This document shows positions 33,891-42,379 of a DNA stretch of 64,000 nucleotides, one piece after another. The notes beneath the pieces are model-generated. The model ran no database searches, had not been told where the DNA came from, and saw only the letters and a list, made by a program, of their open reading frames with translations. This stretch comes from BOG-1155 sp963717985. Its GTDB lineage: Bacteria; Desulfobacterota; Syntrophorhabdia; Syntrophorhabdales; WCHB1-27. Each line of letters starts with the position of its first letter. Within the stretch, counting starts at the first letter, position 1. The stretch is taken from assembly GCA_963717985.1 (NCBI GenBank), contig CAVQYC010000008.1, positions 248,001 through 312,000 of the forward strand, in the 5' to 3' direction. The translations under genes and the position numbers were made by a program.

Positions 33891-33931
33891 AAAAGACGGG
33901 TCGGATACGACTCTATCCGGCCCGTCTTTTT
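33891..33931 (+). terminator. Rho-independent terminator after dctP
   Basis: Arms 33891-33907 and 33914-33930 form a 17-bp stem (one G-U pair) with a six-base loop and end in TCTTTTT. It is preceded by A residues, so it may work in both directions. It lies 3 bp after the dctP stop. Confidence 0.88.
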
Positions 33932-33944
33932 ACGATCCTTATCC

Positions 33945-33958
33945 GGTATACCGTATAC
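33945..33958. promoter_or_regulatory. Predicted GntR operator/promoter of dctQM
   Basis: GGTATAC-C-GTATAC, identical to the site at 19417-19430 read on its coding strand. TATACT at 33954-33959 overlaps its right end and could be the -10 box. It sits 30 bp upstream of the dctQ start, after the dctP terminator. Confidence 0.65.
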
Positions 33959-33987
33959 TTGCAAACGACAAGCTCGGGAGGCTCGTA

Positions 33988-34476
33988 ATGAAGTACCTTG
34001 AAGCACTCAACAAGTTTCTCAATAACTGTCTCATGATCCTCGGCGGCATTGCTGTTCTGGGGCTGATGGTTCTCGCCACAGGGAACGTGGTCCTGCGGAT
34101 GCTGCATATTCCCTTCAGGGGAACCTATGAGATCGTCTCCTTCCTCGGGGCCTGCGTCATTGCCTTTGCCCTCGGGTACACACAGCAGACGAAGAGCAAT
34201 ATCGTCGTCGATATCCTGTCCGAAAAATTCCCACCGGCCCTGGCGAATATGCTCGATCGGGTAGTTCACTTCGTTATCATGGTCTTCTTCGGGATCGTGG
34301 CATGGCAGGTCTACGTGTACGCCATGAAACTAGTGGAATCCCACGAGGTCTCGGAGACCTTGAAAGTCATCTACTACCCCTTCGTATTCTGCGTGTCCCT
34401 GGGGTTTGCCGTGCTTGCGTTCACAGGACTTGTCGATTTTGTGAAAACGATGTTCCACGAGGGGGACAAGATATGA
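33988..34476 (+). CDS. dctQ: TRAP transporter small membrane subunit
   Basis: A 162-residue DctQ-family protein with four predicted membrane helices (for example CLMILGGIAVLGLMVLATGNVVL, FLGACVIAFALGY, VVHFVIMVFFGIVAW, FVFCVSLGFAVLAFTGLV) and the conserved QQTKSNIVVDI loop. It joins DctM and the binding protein in ion-coupled uptake. ATG 33988 has GGGAGG upstream, and its stop overlaps the dctM start (ATGA). Confidence 0.92.
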   Translation: MKYLEALNKFLNNCLMILGGIAVLGLMVLATGNVVLRMLHIPFRGTYEIVSFLGACVIAFALGYTQQTKSNIVVDILSEKFPPALANMLDRVVHFVIMVFFGIVAWQVYVYAMKLVESHEVSETLKVIYYPFVFCVSLGFAVLAFTGLVDFVKTMFHEGDKI

Positions 34477-35780
34477 GCGGACCGATCGTCGGCGTTTACG
34501 GCATTATTATCATGTTCGCTGTCCTGTTCCTGTTCCGGATTCCCGCGGCCTTCACCATGGCCGTTGTGGGGTTCCTCGGGGTAGCCTACGTTACGAATTT
34601 CACGGCTGCCTTCGGAATGATCGGGACCGACATGTGGAACATCTTCTCCAACTACGGCCTCACGGTTATCCCCATGTTCATCCTCGTCGGAGAGTTTGTG
34701 CACTATGCGGGGTATAACGACGGTCTCTATCACGCCACGTACAAGTGGTTCGGCCACTACCGGGGGGGATTGGCCATTACGACCATCATGGCCTGCGCAG
34801 CCTTCTCCGCCATCAGCGGGAGCAACACGGCAACGGCCGCAACCATGAGCCAGGTAGCGATCCCCGCCATGAGAAAATACGGTTACCACCCCCAGCTTAA
34901 TGCGGGCTCGGTGGCAGCGGGCGCTACCCTGGGCGTCCTCATACCTCCCAGCATCGTCCTCGTCGTCTACGGCCTCTATACAGGGCAGTCCATCGGGAAG
35001 CTCTTCTTCGGCAACATTATGCCCAGCGCCATCCTTACGGTGCTTATCGCAGCCACGGTCATTTACATCTGCTGGCGCCATCCTGATTGGGGACCCGCGG
35101 GTGAAAAGAGCGGCTGGAAAGAGCGCTTCAAGGCCCTGCCGGACATCATCGACATCCTTATCCTCTTTGCCATCATCATGTATGCCCTTTTCACGGGCGT
35201 GGTAACGGCCACGGAAGCGGCTGCGGCGGCTTGTTCCCTTGGTCTCGTCATCTGTCTGATCAGGCAGAAACTCTCCTGGGATAATTTCATCAAGTCCGTT
35301 GTCGATACGCTCCGGATCTCCTGCCTCGTTTTCATGATCGTGGCGGGCGCAGTCGTCTTCTCCCGCTTTCTCGCCCTTACCCGGCTCCCCTTTGAAGCCG
35401 CGGGCTGGATCAGCGGCCTGGCCCTTCCGAACTGGATGCTCCTGTGGATAATCCTCATCTGCTACATCATCGGCGGCTGCGTCATGGACGCCCTCGCCTT
35501 TCTGCTCGTTTCCCTGCCTATCTTCTACCCCATCGTCATGGCCATGGGCTACGACCCGATCTGGTTTGGCCAGGTCATTACCATCGTCACCACCATGGGC
35601 TCCATAATGCCGCCCATTGGGATTTGCTGCTATGTCGTTGCCGGTATGGCGAGGGACATACCCCTTGGCACGGTATTCAGGGGTGGGCTCTGGTACATAC
35701 CTGCCTACATCATTTCCATTATTGTGCTGATGCTCTCACCGTACTGGACGGTGTTCGTCTTTTCAAACCTCGTGAGGTGA
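34473..35780 (+). CDS. dctM: TRAP transporter large membrane subunit
   Basis: A 435-residue DctM with about twelve hydrophobic segments and the family signatures SAISGSNTATAATMSQVAIPAMRKYGY, GATLGVLIPPSIVLVVYG and GCVMDALAFLLVSLPIFYPI. It forms the ion-coupled channel. The open frame extends upstream, but ATG 34473 overlaps the dctQ stop and is the natural start. It is the last gene of the rightward arm of the catabolic island. Confidence 0.94.
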   Translation: MSGPIVGVYGIIIMFAVLFLFRIPAAFTMAVVGFLGVAYVTNFTAAFGMIGTDMWNIFSNYGLTVIPMFILVGEFVHYAGYNDGLYHATYKWFGHYRGGLAITTIMACAAFSAISGSNTATAATMSQVAIPAMRKYGYHPQLNAGSVAAGATLGVLIPPSIVLVVYGLYTGQSIGKLFFGNIMPSAILTVLIAATVIYICWRHPDWGPAGEKSGWKERFKALPDIIDILILFAIIMYALFTGVVTATEAAAAACSLGLVICLIRQKLSWDNFIKSVVDTLRISCLVFMIVAGAVVFSRFLALTRLPFEAAGWISGLALPNWMLLWIILICYIIGGCVMDALAFLLVSLPIFYPIVMAMGYDPIWFGQVITIVTTMGSIMPPIGICCYVVAGMARDIPLGTVFRGGLWYIPAYIISIIVLMLSPYWTVFVFSNLVR

Positions 35781-35972
35781 CCCAAGCGGTCCTATAGCCC
35801 CGGTCAAAAAGAGGGGAGACCCTGTGTTCCGATGGTCGTAAAAGTGAGCATAATGCCTGGGACGGTACCAAGCAGGCCGAGATACGGGGCGTCGCTGCCT
35901 ACGGTGGCTATGCCGTGGGATTCGGGCGGGGCGTTTCCTGCATGCCTCGAACTCTTTTAGGTCGAGGCAACC

Positions 35973-36281
35973 CTACTTCATCTTTTTGTAAGTGGAGTAT
36001 GCCTCCATAAACGTCGGGAATCCTGCCGTCTGTATAACGAGGAGGAGCGTGTGCTTGATCTCGTCTTCCGAGGCGCCTGCCTTCCTCGCTTTCGTAATAT
36101 GGGTTTCAAGGGCTATGGTGTGGCCGCTCGCGCCGGACACCGCCACCTTGATGAGCCAGCGGACCTTCTCGGGCAGCGGCCCTGCCCCTTCGTGTATCTT
36201 CTTGCCGAGGGCCTCGTGTCCCTTATAGATATCGGGAAAGTCCTTCTTGAACGTCGTGAATACCTCGTGCAGGTCTTTCAT
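35973..36281 (-). CDS. Carboxymuconolactone decarboxylase-like (AhpD-fold) protein
   Basis: A 102-residue helical protein with the carboxymuconolactone decarboxylase pattern: PLPEKVRWLIKVAVSGASGHTIALETHITKA, with the conserved His, and AGASEDEIKHTLLLVIQTAGFPT. The C-x-x-C of true AhpD peroxidase partners is absent, so a disulfide-relay role is unlikely. ATG 36281 follows AGGAGG. It stands alone on the minus strand between the TRAP genes and the IS630 element. Confidence 0.85.
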   Translation of the reverse strand: MKDLHEVFTTFKKDFPDIYKGHEALGKKIHEGAGPLPEKVRWLIKVAVSGASGHTIALETHITKARKAGASEDEIKHTLLLVIQTAGFPTFMEAYSTYKKMK

Positions 36282-36584
36282 CGCGACCTCCTTGTAAAAG
36301 TTTTTCACTGTAAAGCCCTTAACCGAATTCTAATGTGGGCGAATTTGATTGTCAAGCAGACGAATATGGTGCTCAGGGCGCACGCATTTGGAAATCCCAC
36401 TTTGAATTAGACCGTATGGCGCCCTTCCTGAAGGCGCTATGCGCGGCGGCCCGCGGAACGTAAAGGTGGGATATCGCACCAATATGGGGCGCCCGCCGTC
36501 CACCCCCACGACCGTGGGAAAGGCCCGCGTCAAGGTTATTCGCCTACCGGTTTCAACCTATCAGTCAGCCATCGTTAATGGCTA

Positions 36585-37704
36585 TAGAGCGTTTCTCAGA
36601 AATAATTACCGTTTGATGTTGATAATTCTAGACATTCCTAGAGACATGTGGTTACATATGAATCATGGCCCAACGGTATCTCACTCCCAATGGGGAGAAC
36701 GCATCGCTCGCCGATCTTCAGGCAGTTCGGAAGGCCGGCAACAAGGAAACCGATCGGCGATGCCTTGTTATTATCATGCTTCTCACCGGCTCTCCCAGGG
36801 AACAGGCGATGAAGGTGCTCGTTCTGTCGGAGAGCGCAATAAAGAAGATCATCAGGGCCTTCAATGCCTATGGCGTCGACGGTCTTGTTGCGAAGAGACG
36901 GACAGGACGCAAACCTCTTATTACAGGCGAAAAGAAAGAAGAGATTATCGAAGAGTTCGAAGAACCGGGACGCGCCCAGAGGACGTTCTGGACAGCCTCT
37001 GCCTTCCATGGTCACATCACGGCCAAGTACTCCGTTGAGTGTTCCTACAACACGGTTCTTCGTCTTCTCCACGAGAAGGGCTATGTACTGAAAGTGCCGA
37101 GGCCCTGGCCGGACAGACAGGATGAGAAGCTGAGAGAGGAGTTCAAGGATCAACTACGGAGCCTTGCGGAGCATCCCGACGTTGATCTGTGGTACGGGGA
37201 TGAAACCGGAATTGACGGTGAACCGAGACCGCGTCGGGGTTGGGCCATGAAAGGATCTAAGCCCCGAGTAGTCCATAATGGCGATCATATCCGGCTGAAC
37301 ATCGTTGGAACCGTCTGCCCCCGCACCGGGGAGTTCTTCGCCATTGAGGCAAGTCATTGCGATACGGATGTTTTCCAGGCATTCCTCGATGAAGCCGCTC
37401 AATCAATCACCCCTTCCCGGAAACGGAATATTCTCATTCTCGATAATGCTTCCTGGCATAAACGGAAGAGTCTTAACTGGCACTTCTTTGAACCGGTTTA
37501 TCTTCCTCCCTATTCGCCAGACTTCAATCCTATAGAAAGGGTTTGGCTCATCATGAAGGCCGAGCACTTCGCGAACATCCACTGCAAGAGCAAAGCTGCC
37601 CTGATCGAGAGGGCCGATCATGCCCTCTGCGATCTCATGGATAATCCCATAAAAGTTGCGTCTGCGGCGACTCCAATCGTTACTTAATTCTGGAGAAGAG
37701 TCTA
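36585..37704 (+). mobile_element. IS630-family insertion sequence with TA target duplication
   Basis: The element spans 36587-37702, 1116 bp, with a TA on each side (36585-36586, 37703-37704), the standard IS630/Tc1 target. The ends form imperfect inverted repeats of about 32 bp: left GAGCGTTTCTCAGAAATAAT, and right, on the other strand, GACTCTTCTCCAGAATTAAG, with similarity continuing inward through C-G-x-T-T-G. It carries one intact transposase gene and lies at the edge of the catabolic island. Confidence 0.8.
36665..37687 (+). CDS. IS630-family transposase
   Basis: A 340-residue transposase with an N-terminal helix-turn-helix region and the DDE catalytic core: YGDETGID (first Asp), ILDNASWHK (second Asp) and LPPYSPDFNPIERVW (the Glu of the D-D-E triad). 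No frameshift or stop is visible, so the element may be active. It starts 78 bp inside the left end. Confidence 0.93.
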   Translation: MAQRYLTPNGENASLADLQAVRKAGNKETDRRCLVIIMLLTGSPREQAMKVLVLSESAIKKIIRAFNAYGVDGLVAKRRTGRKPLITGEKKEEIIEEFEEPGRAQRTFWTASAFHGHITAKYSVECSYNTVLRLLHEKGYVLKVPRPWPDRQDEKLREEFKDQLRSLAEHPDVDLWYGDETGIDGEPRPRRGWAMKGSKPRVVHNGDHIRLNIVGTVCPRTGEFFAIEASHCDTDVFQAFLDEAAQSITPSRKRNILILDNASWHKRKSLNWHFFEPVYLPPYSPDFNPIERVWLIMKAEHFANIHCKSKAALIERADHALCDLMDNPIKVASAATPIVT

Positions 37705-37705
37705 G

Positions 37706-37936
37706 TTGGCAGGCATCGGCCTAAATGCCCTATTCACGTATAATAATGACATCAGCACCTTTCTGCCTGGCGACGCCCTCACAATTATGTTCACAGGCAA
37801 GCCGGTCACGGCCATGGGTGGCATTCTTGCTGCGACAGATTTCTACAGAAATATGAGGGCCTTACATTACAGGTGCGCGAAGGGTGACCGCATTTCTTGG
37901 GCTAATCGACGGCGATCATCACGTTGCTCGCCTTGA
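37706..37936 (+). pseudogene. Possible fragment of a surface-protein gene next to the IS630 right end
   Basis: A short open frame starts right at the IS boundary. Its part GIGLNALFTYNNDIS ... PGDALTIMFTGKPVTAMGG resembles repeats in secreted PEP-CTERM-type proteins, but no upstream half is visible left of the IS, and the end runs into the Mop gene on the other strand. It may be a relic truncated by the insertion or chance. Low confidence. Confidence 0.2.
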
Positions 37937-38111
37937 TGACCGCATACACCTGCGACCCTTGGGCGAGCTTCAGTTGCTCTGCCGATGTTTTCGTGATGAT
38001 CGAGACCACTTCGGTCCCTCCCGGAAGCTCGACGATGACCTCTGAATTGACCGCTCCGTGGTGCACACTCTTCACTGTGCCCTTGAGCACGTTTCTCGCG
38101 CTTAACTTCAT
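37902..38111 (-). CDS. Molbindin (TOBE-domain molybdate-binding protein, Mop)
   Basis: A 69-residue single TOBE domain: KLSARNVLKGTVKSVHHGAV, NSEVIVELPGG, ITKTSAEQLKLAQGSQVYAVIKASNVMIAVD. The S-A-R-N and K-A-S-x-V-M/L-I signatures are those of Mop molybdate-storage proteins and the C-termini of ModE/ModC. It points away from modA on the other strand, and its start follows a GGAGGGCGTT site. The two molybdenum hydroxylases of the island would need such a supply. Confidence 0.9.
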   Translation of the reverse strand: MKLSARNVLKGTVKSVHHGAVNSEVIVELPGGTEVVSIITKTSAEQLKLAQGSQVYAVIKASNVMIAVD

Positions 38112-38329
38112 AACGCCCTCCCAAGTCTTTTATTTTCTCATAACATTATATTTTAATACCAGGTACGGGGAAGCGCAAGGTCGTTCCCTCAGCAAGGGCT
38201 TCCCTTATCCGATGCTCGTGCCGAAGGACGAAGGGCGTTGACTATCTATGGTATTAGGTATTATATAACGTGATGCGCATACACAAAAATAACGGCAGAG
38301 GTAGACCGACGCCTCTTTGGGAGGAAGTG

Positions 38330-39082
38330 ATGAAAAGATCAGCGATCCTATATTTTTTTGCCCTCTCCCTCATTCTTCTCTTCACAGTCCCGGCTATCGC
38401 GGCCGACATTACTCTATCCGTCGCCGCCAGCCTCAGGGAGGTGGTCACCGAACTCTCCGACGGCTTTGCGAAAAGGAATGCCGGCGTCCGGTTTCAGACC
38501 AACTTCGGCGGGTCGGGGGCGCTCGCCAAACAGATCGAGAACGGTGCGCCCGCTGACATTTTCTTTTCCGCCAACCTGGAGTGGATGGACTACCTGAAGG
38601 AGAAAAGGCTGCTCGATGAGAAAAGCATTAACACCTTCGCCCACAACGTGCTCGTATTCGTCGGCAAGCCCGGGTTGAAGACAGCCAGACTGGAGGATGT
38701 GGTCACACTGGAGAAAATCGCCATCGGCAGTCCAAAGAGCGTGCCGGCCGGTGAATACGCCATGGAGGCGTTCAAGAAGGCGGGCATAAACAAGCAGCTT
38801 GAGAACAAGCTGATCATGGCAAGAGATGTCCGTGAATGTCTGCTGTATGCCAACCGGGGTGAAGTGGACGGCGCCTTCGTCTACAAGACCGATGCCCAGG
38901 AGATGGCCCGGAATGTGAAGATCCTCTTCACCGTGCCGCAAGACCTCTACCCCCGGGTGACCTATCCAATGGCGCTGACAACGGGGGGCAGCAATAAGCC
39001 TGAAGCGGTCGCATTCTTCAGGTTCCTCCAGTCCGGCGAGGCAAGGAGCGTTCTCGCAAAATATGGTTTTGTTGTAAAATAG
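38330..39082 (+). CDS. modA: Molybdate ABC transporter substrate-binding protein
   Basis: A 250-residue ModA with a signal peptide (about residues 1-25, ending VPAIAA) and the oxyanion-binding pattern: SVAASLREVVTELSDGF, FGGSGALAKQIENGAPADIFFSAN, GSPKSVPAGEYA and GEVDGAFVYKTDA. It captures molybdate or tungstate. No modB or modC follows; a hairpin at 39102-39126 ends the gene, so the permease genes are elsewhere. ATG 38330 has GGGAGG upstream. Confidence 0.92.
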   Translation: MKRSAILYFFALSLILLFTVPAIAADITLSVAASLREVVTELSDGFAKRNAGVRFQTNFGGSGALAKQIENGAPADIFFSANLEWMDYLKEKRLLDEKSINTFAHNVLVFVGKPGLKTARLEDVVTLEKIAIGSPKSVPAGEYAMEAFKKAGINKQLENKLIMARDVRECLLYANRGEVDGAFVYKTDAQEMARNVKILFTVPQDLYPRVTYPMALTTGGSNKPEAVAFFRFLQSGEARSVLAKYGFVVK

Positions 39083-39101
39083 GCAACCATGTGCTGTTTC
39101 A

Positions 39102-39126
39102 GACAGGCCCTGGGCCAGGGCCTGTC
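39102..39126 (+). terminator. Strong hairpin after modA
   Basis: Perfect 12-bp arms (GACAGGCCCTGG and its complement) around a single base, giving an 11-bp stem with a three-base loop, 20 bp after the modA stop. No T-run follows, so termination efficiency is uncertain. The rest of 39127-39381 shows nothing I can assign, apart from a small G/C stem at 39362-39378 that might end the leftward hydrolase transcript. Confidence 0.55.
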
Positions 39127-39381
39127 AGGTGCGACACGTTTTCGACTCATGTTCACCTCTTCACTTTCTGCAGTGGTACACCAGGTTGCTATTCACACGC
39201 GGGGAAAATGCGAGCCGAAAACCACCATCCTTCGCAAAGTCGATAGGTTCTCATACACCGTTAATTCTACAATAGTGATTAACATGTGTAAAGAAAGAAA
39301 CAATTTTGTCAGCCCTCACCTACGAAGGTCATCGGGAAATATGAAAAAGAAACATGTTTTCCGGGCCCTTCGGGCCTGATC

Positions 39382-39996
39382 TCACGTAATATCCCAACAC
39401 CGGAGCAGGCTCTCCGAATCGACCACCTGGCCGAAATACGTATCGATGTTGGAGAGCGACCACTTTTTCGCCTCGGCACACGTCCCTTCGGTCAGGTCTG
39501 AGGGCACCACTATGAAGTACTCCCGCATGAAGCCGTCTCTGGCCGTTGACTCAATGCAGACGTTCGTGGCAACCCCGGTGATGATCAAGGTCGACACGCC
39601 CCTGGAACGAAGAAACAGATCCAGGTATGTCGCCACAAAACCCGAATATTTGTACTTGGCGATGACCGTGTCCCCCTCCTGCGGGACGACCCCATAGAAC
39701 TCTGCGTAGGCCGGGTCATACTTTCTCTCGATGCCGCGCCGCGCGTAAAGCTCCGCCGACACCTTCGATGACAGGTCGGGCACCTTGGTCATTTTTAAGT
39801 GCACGATATATTTCAGGACCCTGCGGGCCTTCCCTAGGAAGAGGTTGAGCCGGCCGGCAAGTTTCTGAGCCGGTTCTATATCAAGGCCCCTTTGATGAAA
39901 GGTCCCCCCCTCGCAGCAATAGTCTTTCTGCATATCGATGATGATAAGGGCCGTCGACGCCGGATCAACCTTGGCTTTCAGCTTATCCAGGTCCAT
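39382..39996 (-). CDS. Isochorismatase-family cysteine hydrolase
   Basis: A 204-residue hydrolase with the family triad: Asp in LIIIDMQKDY, Lys in VIAKYKYSGF, and Cys in TGVATNVCIESTARDG. Members hydrolyse amides such as nicotinamide, N-carbamoylsarcosine or ureidoacrylate, or enol ethers. The substrate is not evident; an amide from the nearby nitrogen-compound pathway is possible. It stands alone on the minus strand. Confidence 0.88.
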   Translation of the reverse strand: MDLDKLKAKVDPASTALIIIDMQKDYCCEGGTFHQRGLDIEPAQKLAGRLNLFLGKARRVLKYIVHLKMTKVPDLSSKVSAELYARRGIERKYDPAYAEFYGVVPQEGDTVIAKYKYSGFVATYLDLFLRSRGVSTLIITGVATNVCIESTARDGFMREYFIVVPSDLTEGTCAEAKKWSLSNIDTYFGQVVDSESLLRCWDIT

Positions 39997-40151
39997 ATTG
40001 TTTCGTCCTCCTCTTTTTCATTCCCCTTCACACTTCTTTTGTCCGCCGGCTCGACCCTATCCCCAAAAAGACCGCAACGCCCAATCGCTTCGGCCGGCCC
40101 AACCATGCCCACCCCCAAAACCCCATACAGGCCAAGACCACGCAAAAAGGA

Positions 40152-40409
40152 CTAACGCAAGTAAAAGGCCGTTCGATCGATATCTCTCAGAAGGGTCAGC
40201 TCTTCCGGGGTTGGGGGCTCAGTCTCCGTCATGTGAGGGGAGACTTTCAGCTCAAAAGAGCAGTTATCCCGCACTTTCCGGACCGATTCGCCGGGAAAGT
40301 ATTCCGCGTTTATCGTGAACGGACATTTCTCGTCCCCCTCGCACAGCGCACACTGTTCCAGCCTGTGGTCCGGATGGTCGGACCCGCCATCAAGAACGCC
40401 TCGAATCAC
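40152..40409 (-). CDS. Small Cys-containing protein of unknown function
   Basis: An 85-residue protein read from a GTG that overlaps the stop of the CoA synthetase gene (GTGA), a common coupling. It has a C-x2-C-x5-C group (QCALCEGDEKCPF) and one more Cys (DNCSFELKV), possibly a small metal site, and an acidic C-terminus (TETEPPTPEELTLLRDIDR). I do not recognise the family. The longer open frame upstream is only a shadow of the synthetase gene. Confidence 0.5.
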   Translation of the reverse strand: MIRGVLDGGSDHPDHRLEQCALCEGDEKCPFTINAEYFPGESVRKVRDNCSFELKVSPHMTETEPPTPEELTLLRDIDRTAFYLR

Positions 40410-42319
40410 CCTTTCTGCCCGGCCCTTCTCCCATATCCGACTTTCATCACTGCTTCTTCGATCCTTCTCAGCGTGTCGGGATCGTCTATCGTCGAGGGCA
40501 TGGTATAGTCTTTGCCGTCGACTATCTTGCTCATTGTCCCCCTCAGGATCTTGCCGCTCCGCGTCTTCGGGAGTGCGTCGACTACCACGCACCTGGTGAA
40601 ACAGGCCAGTGCGCCGACCTCTGCGCGGACCATCTGCACCAGTTCCTTTACCACCTCGTCGTGCATCCTTGCGCTCCCCGCTTTCAGCACAACAAAGCCG
40701 AAGGGTAGTTGCCCCTTGAGCGTGTCTTCCACCCCGACCACGGCGCACTCGGCAACGTCCCGGTGCGTCGCGACAACCTCCTCTATGGCGCCCGTGGAGA
40801 GCCTGTGTCCCGCGACGTTTATCACCTCGTCGATCCGTCCCATGATAAAGAGATAACCGTCCTCGTCATAGTGACCGCCGTCGCCCGTGACGTAGAAACC
40901 TGGGATGGGTCTCAAGTAGTCGAGGAACTTCTCGTCATTACGCCAGAGGGTGGGGAGGCAGCCAGGGGGGAGAGGGAGCTTGATCGCCACGGTGCCGTCA
41001 TTCCCATTCTGTACCCTCCTCCCTTCTTCATTGACAATCTGGATGTCATAGCCGGGGACGGCCTTCGTCGGGGAGCCGGCCTTCACGGGAAGGGGTTCTA
41101 TGCCCATGCAGTTCCCCGCAATCGCCCAGCCTGTCTCTGTCTGCCACCAGTGGTCGATGACCGGTATGCCAAGGAGGTCACGGGCCCAGTAATAGGTGTC
41201 AGGGTCGAGGCGTTCCCCTGCCAGAAAGAGATAGCGCAGGCAGGAGATGTCGTATTTCTTGAGATATTCACCGCTTGAGTCCTCCCTCTTGATCGCTCGC
41301 AACGCCGTGGGCGCGGTGAAGAGTACCGACACCCCGTGTTCCGAGATGACCCGCCAGAAAGCGCCGGCATCCGGTGTTCCCACCGGCTTCCCCTCGTAGA
41401 GAATGGTGGTGCAGCCCATGAAAAGCGGAGCGTAGACGATATAGGAATGGCCCACTACCCATCCGACATCTGAGGCCGCCCAGAATACCTCTCCCGGCTT
41501 CGTCCCGTAGAAGTACTCCATCGACCATTTGAGCGCCACCGCATGGCCCCCGTTGTCCCGGACAACACCCTTCGGCATGCCCGTGGTGCCGGAGGTGTAG
41601 AGGATATAGAGAGGATCGGTTGCTGACACGGGGACCCAGGGCGTCTCATCGGCATCGCGCATCGCCTGCTCCCAGTCGAAATCCCTGTCGGCAAGGTGGG
41701 CCTCTACCTGGGGACGCTGGTATATGATGCACGAGCGGGGCTTGTGCCCGGCGGTCTCTATTGCCTGGTCCAGTAATGGTTTGTAAGGGATCACCTTTGC
41801 GCCTTCGATCCCGCATGAGGCCGACACGATGACCCTGGGCGTGGCGTCATTGATGCGCTTCGCCAGTTCGTGAGGTGCGAATCCACCGAAGACCACGGAA
41901 TGGATGGCTCCTATCCTCGCACAGGCCAGCATCGCGGTGATCGCCTCGGGGATCATGGGCATGTAGATCACCACCCGGTCTCCCTTTTCCACACCCTGTT
42001 TCTTGAGGACGCCGGCAAATCGCGATACCTGATCCTTCAGCTCCCGGTAGGTGATCTTCCGGAGAGAACCCGTTACCGGGCTGTCATAGATAATGGCAAC
42101 CTGATCTCCCCGTCCTGTCTGCACATGGACGTCAACGGCATTATAGCAGGTGTTCATCTGCCCCCCGGTAAACCACCGGTAGAAGGGCTTCTTCGTATCA
42201 TCCAGCACTTTCTCCCACTTTTTCACCCAGGACACCGCCTTTGCAGCTTCCCCCCAGAAGCCGTGAGGGTCGCTCAGTGACTGCTCATATGCTGCCTGGT
42301 ATGTGGTGTAGCCTGACAT
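40406..42319 (-). CDS. prpE: Propionyl-CoA synthetase-like acyl-CoA synthetase
   Basis: A 637-residue enzyme of the acetyl/propionyl-CoA synthetase group. NTCYNAVDVHV, IYDSPVTGSLRKITYRELK, VIYMPMIPEAITAMLACARIGAIHSVVFGGFAPHELA and SASCGIEGAKVIPYKPLLD are closer to PrpE than to acetyl-CoA synthetase. The catalytic YTSGTTGMPKG loop, HWWQTETGW and the C-terminal RSGKILRG lysine (target of acetylation) are present. It makes an acyl-CoA from a short carboxylic acid with ATP going to AMP. It lies 60 bp after the thiolase gene, eighth in a nine-gene operon. Confidence 0.85.
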   Translation of the reverse strand: MSGYTTYQAAYEQSLSDPHGFWGEAAKAVSWVKKWEKVLDDTKKPFYRWFTGGQMNTCYNAVDVHVQTGRGDQVAIIYDSPVTGSLRKITYRELKDQVSRFAGVLKKQGVEKGDRVVIYMPMIPEAITAMLACARIGAIHSVVFGGFAPHELAKRINDATPRVIVSASCGIEGAKVIPYKPLLDQAIETAGHKPRSCIIYQRPQVEAHLADRDFDWEQAMRDADETPWVPVSATDPLYILYTSGTTGMPKGVVRDNGGHAVALKWSMEYFYGTKPGEVFWAASDVGWVVGHSYIVYAPLFMGCTTILYEGKPVGTPDAGAFWRVISEHGVSVLFTAPTALRAIKREDSSGEYLKKYDISCLRYLFLAGERLDPDTYYWARDLLGIPVIDHWWQTETGWAIAGNCMGIEPLPVKAGSPTKAVPGYDIQIVNEEGRRVQNGNDGTVAIKLPLPPGCLPTLWRNDEKFLDYLRPIPGFYVTGDGGHYDEDGYLFIMGRIDEVINVAGHRLSTGAIEEVVATHRDVAECAVVGVEDTLKGQLPFGFVVLKAGSARMHDEVVKELVQMVRAEVGALACFTRCVVVDALPKTRSGKILRGTMSKIVDGKDYTMPSTIDDPDTLRRIEEAVMKVGYGRRAGQKG

Positions 42320-42379
42320 AGTGGTATCCTTTTCAGCCGTCCCGTCGGGAGGTTTCCCGTATCGTCCGTATCTTAAAAA

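Noticed and set aside
40410..40748. N-terminal extension of the small Cys protein
   Set aside because: These codons overlap the 3' part of the CoA synthetase gene in another frame and read as Arg-rich shadow sequence; the overlapping GTG start is preferred.
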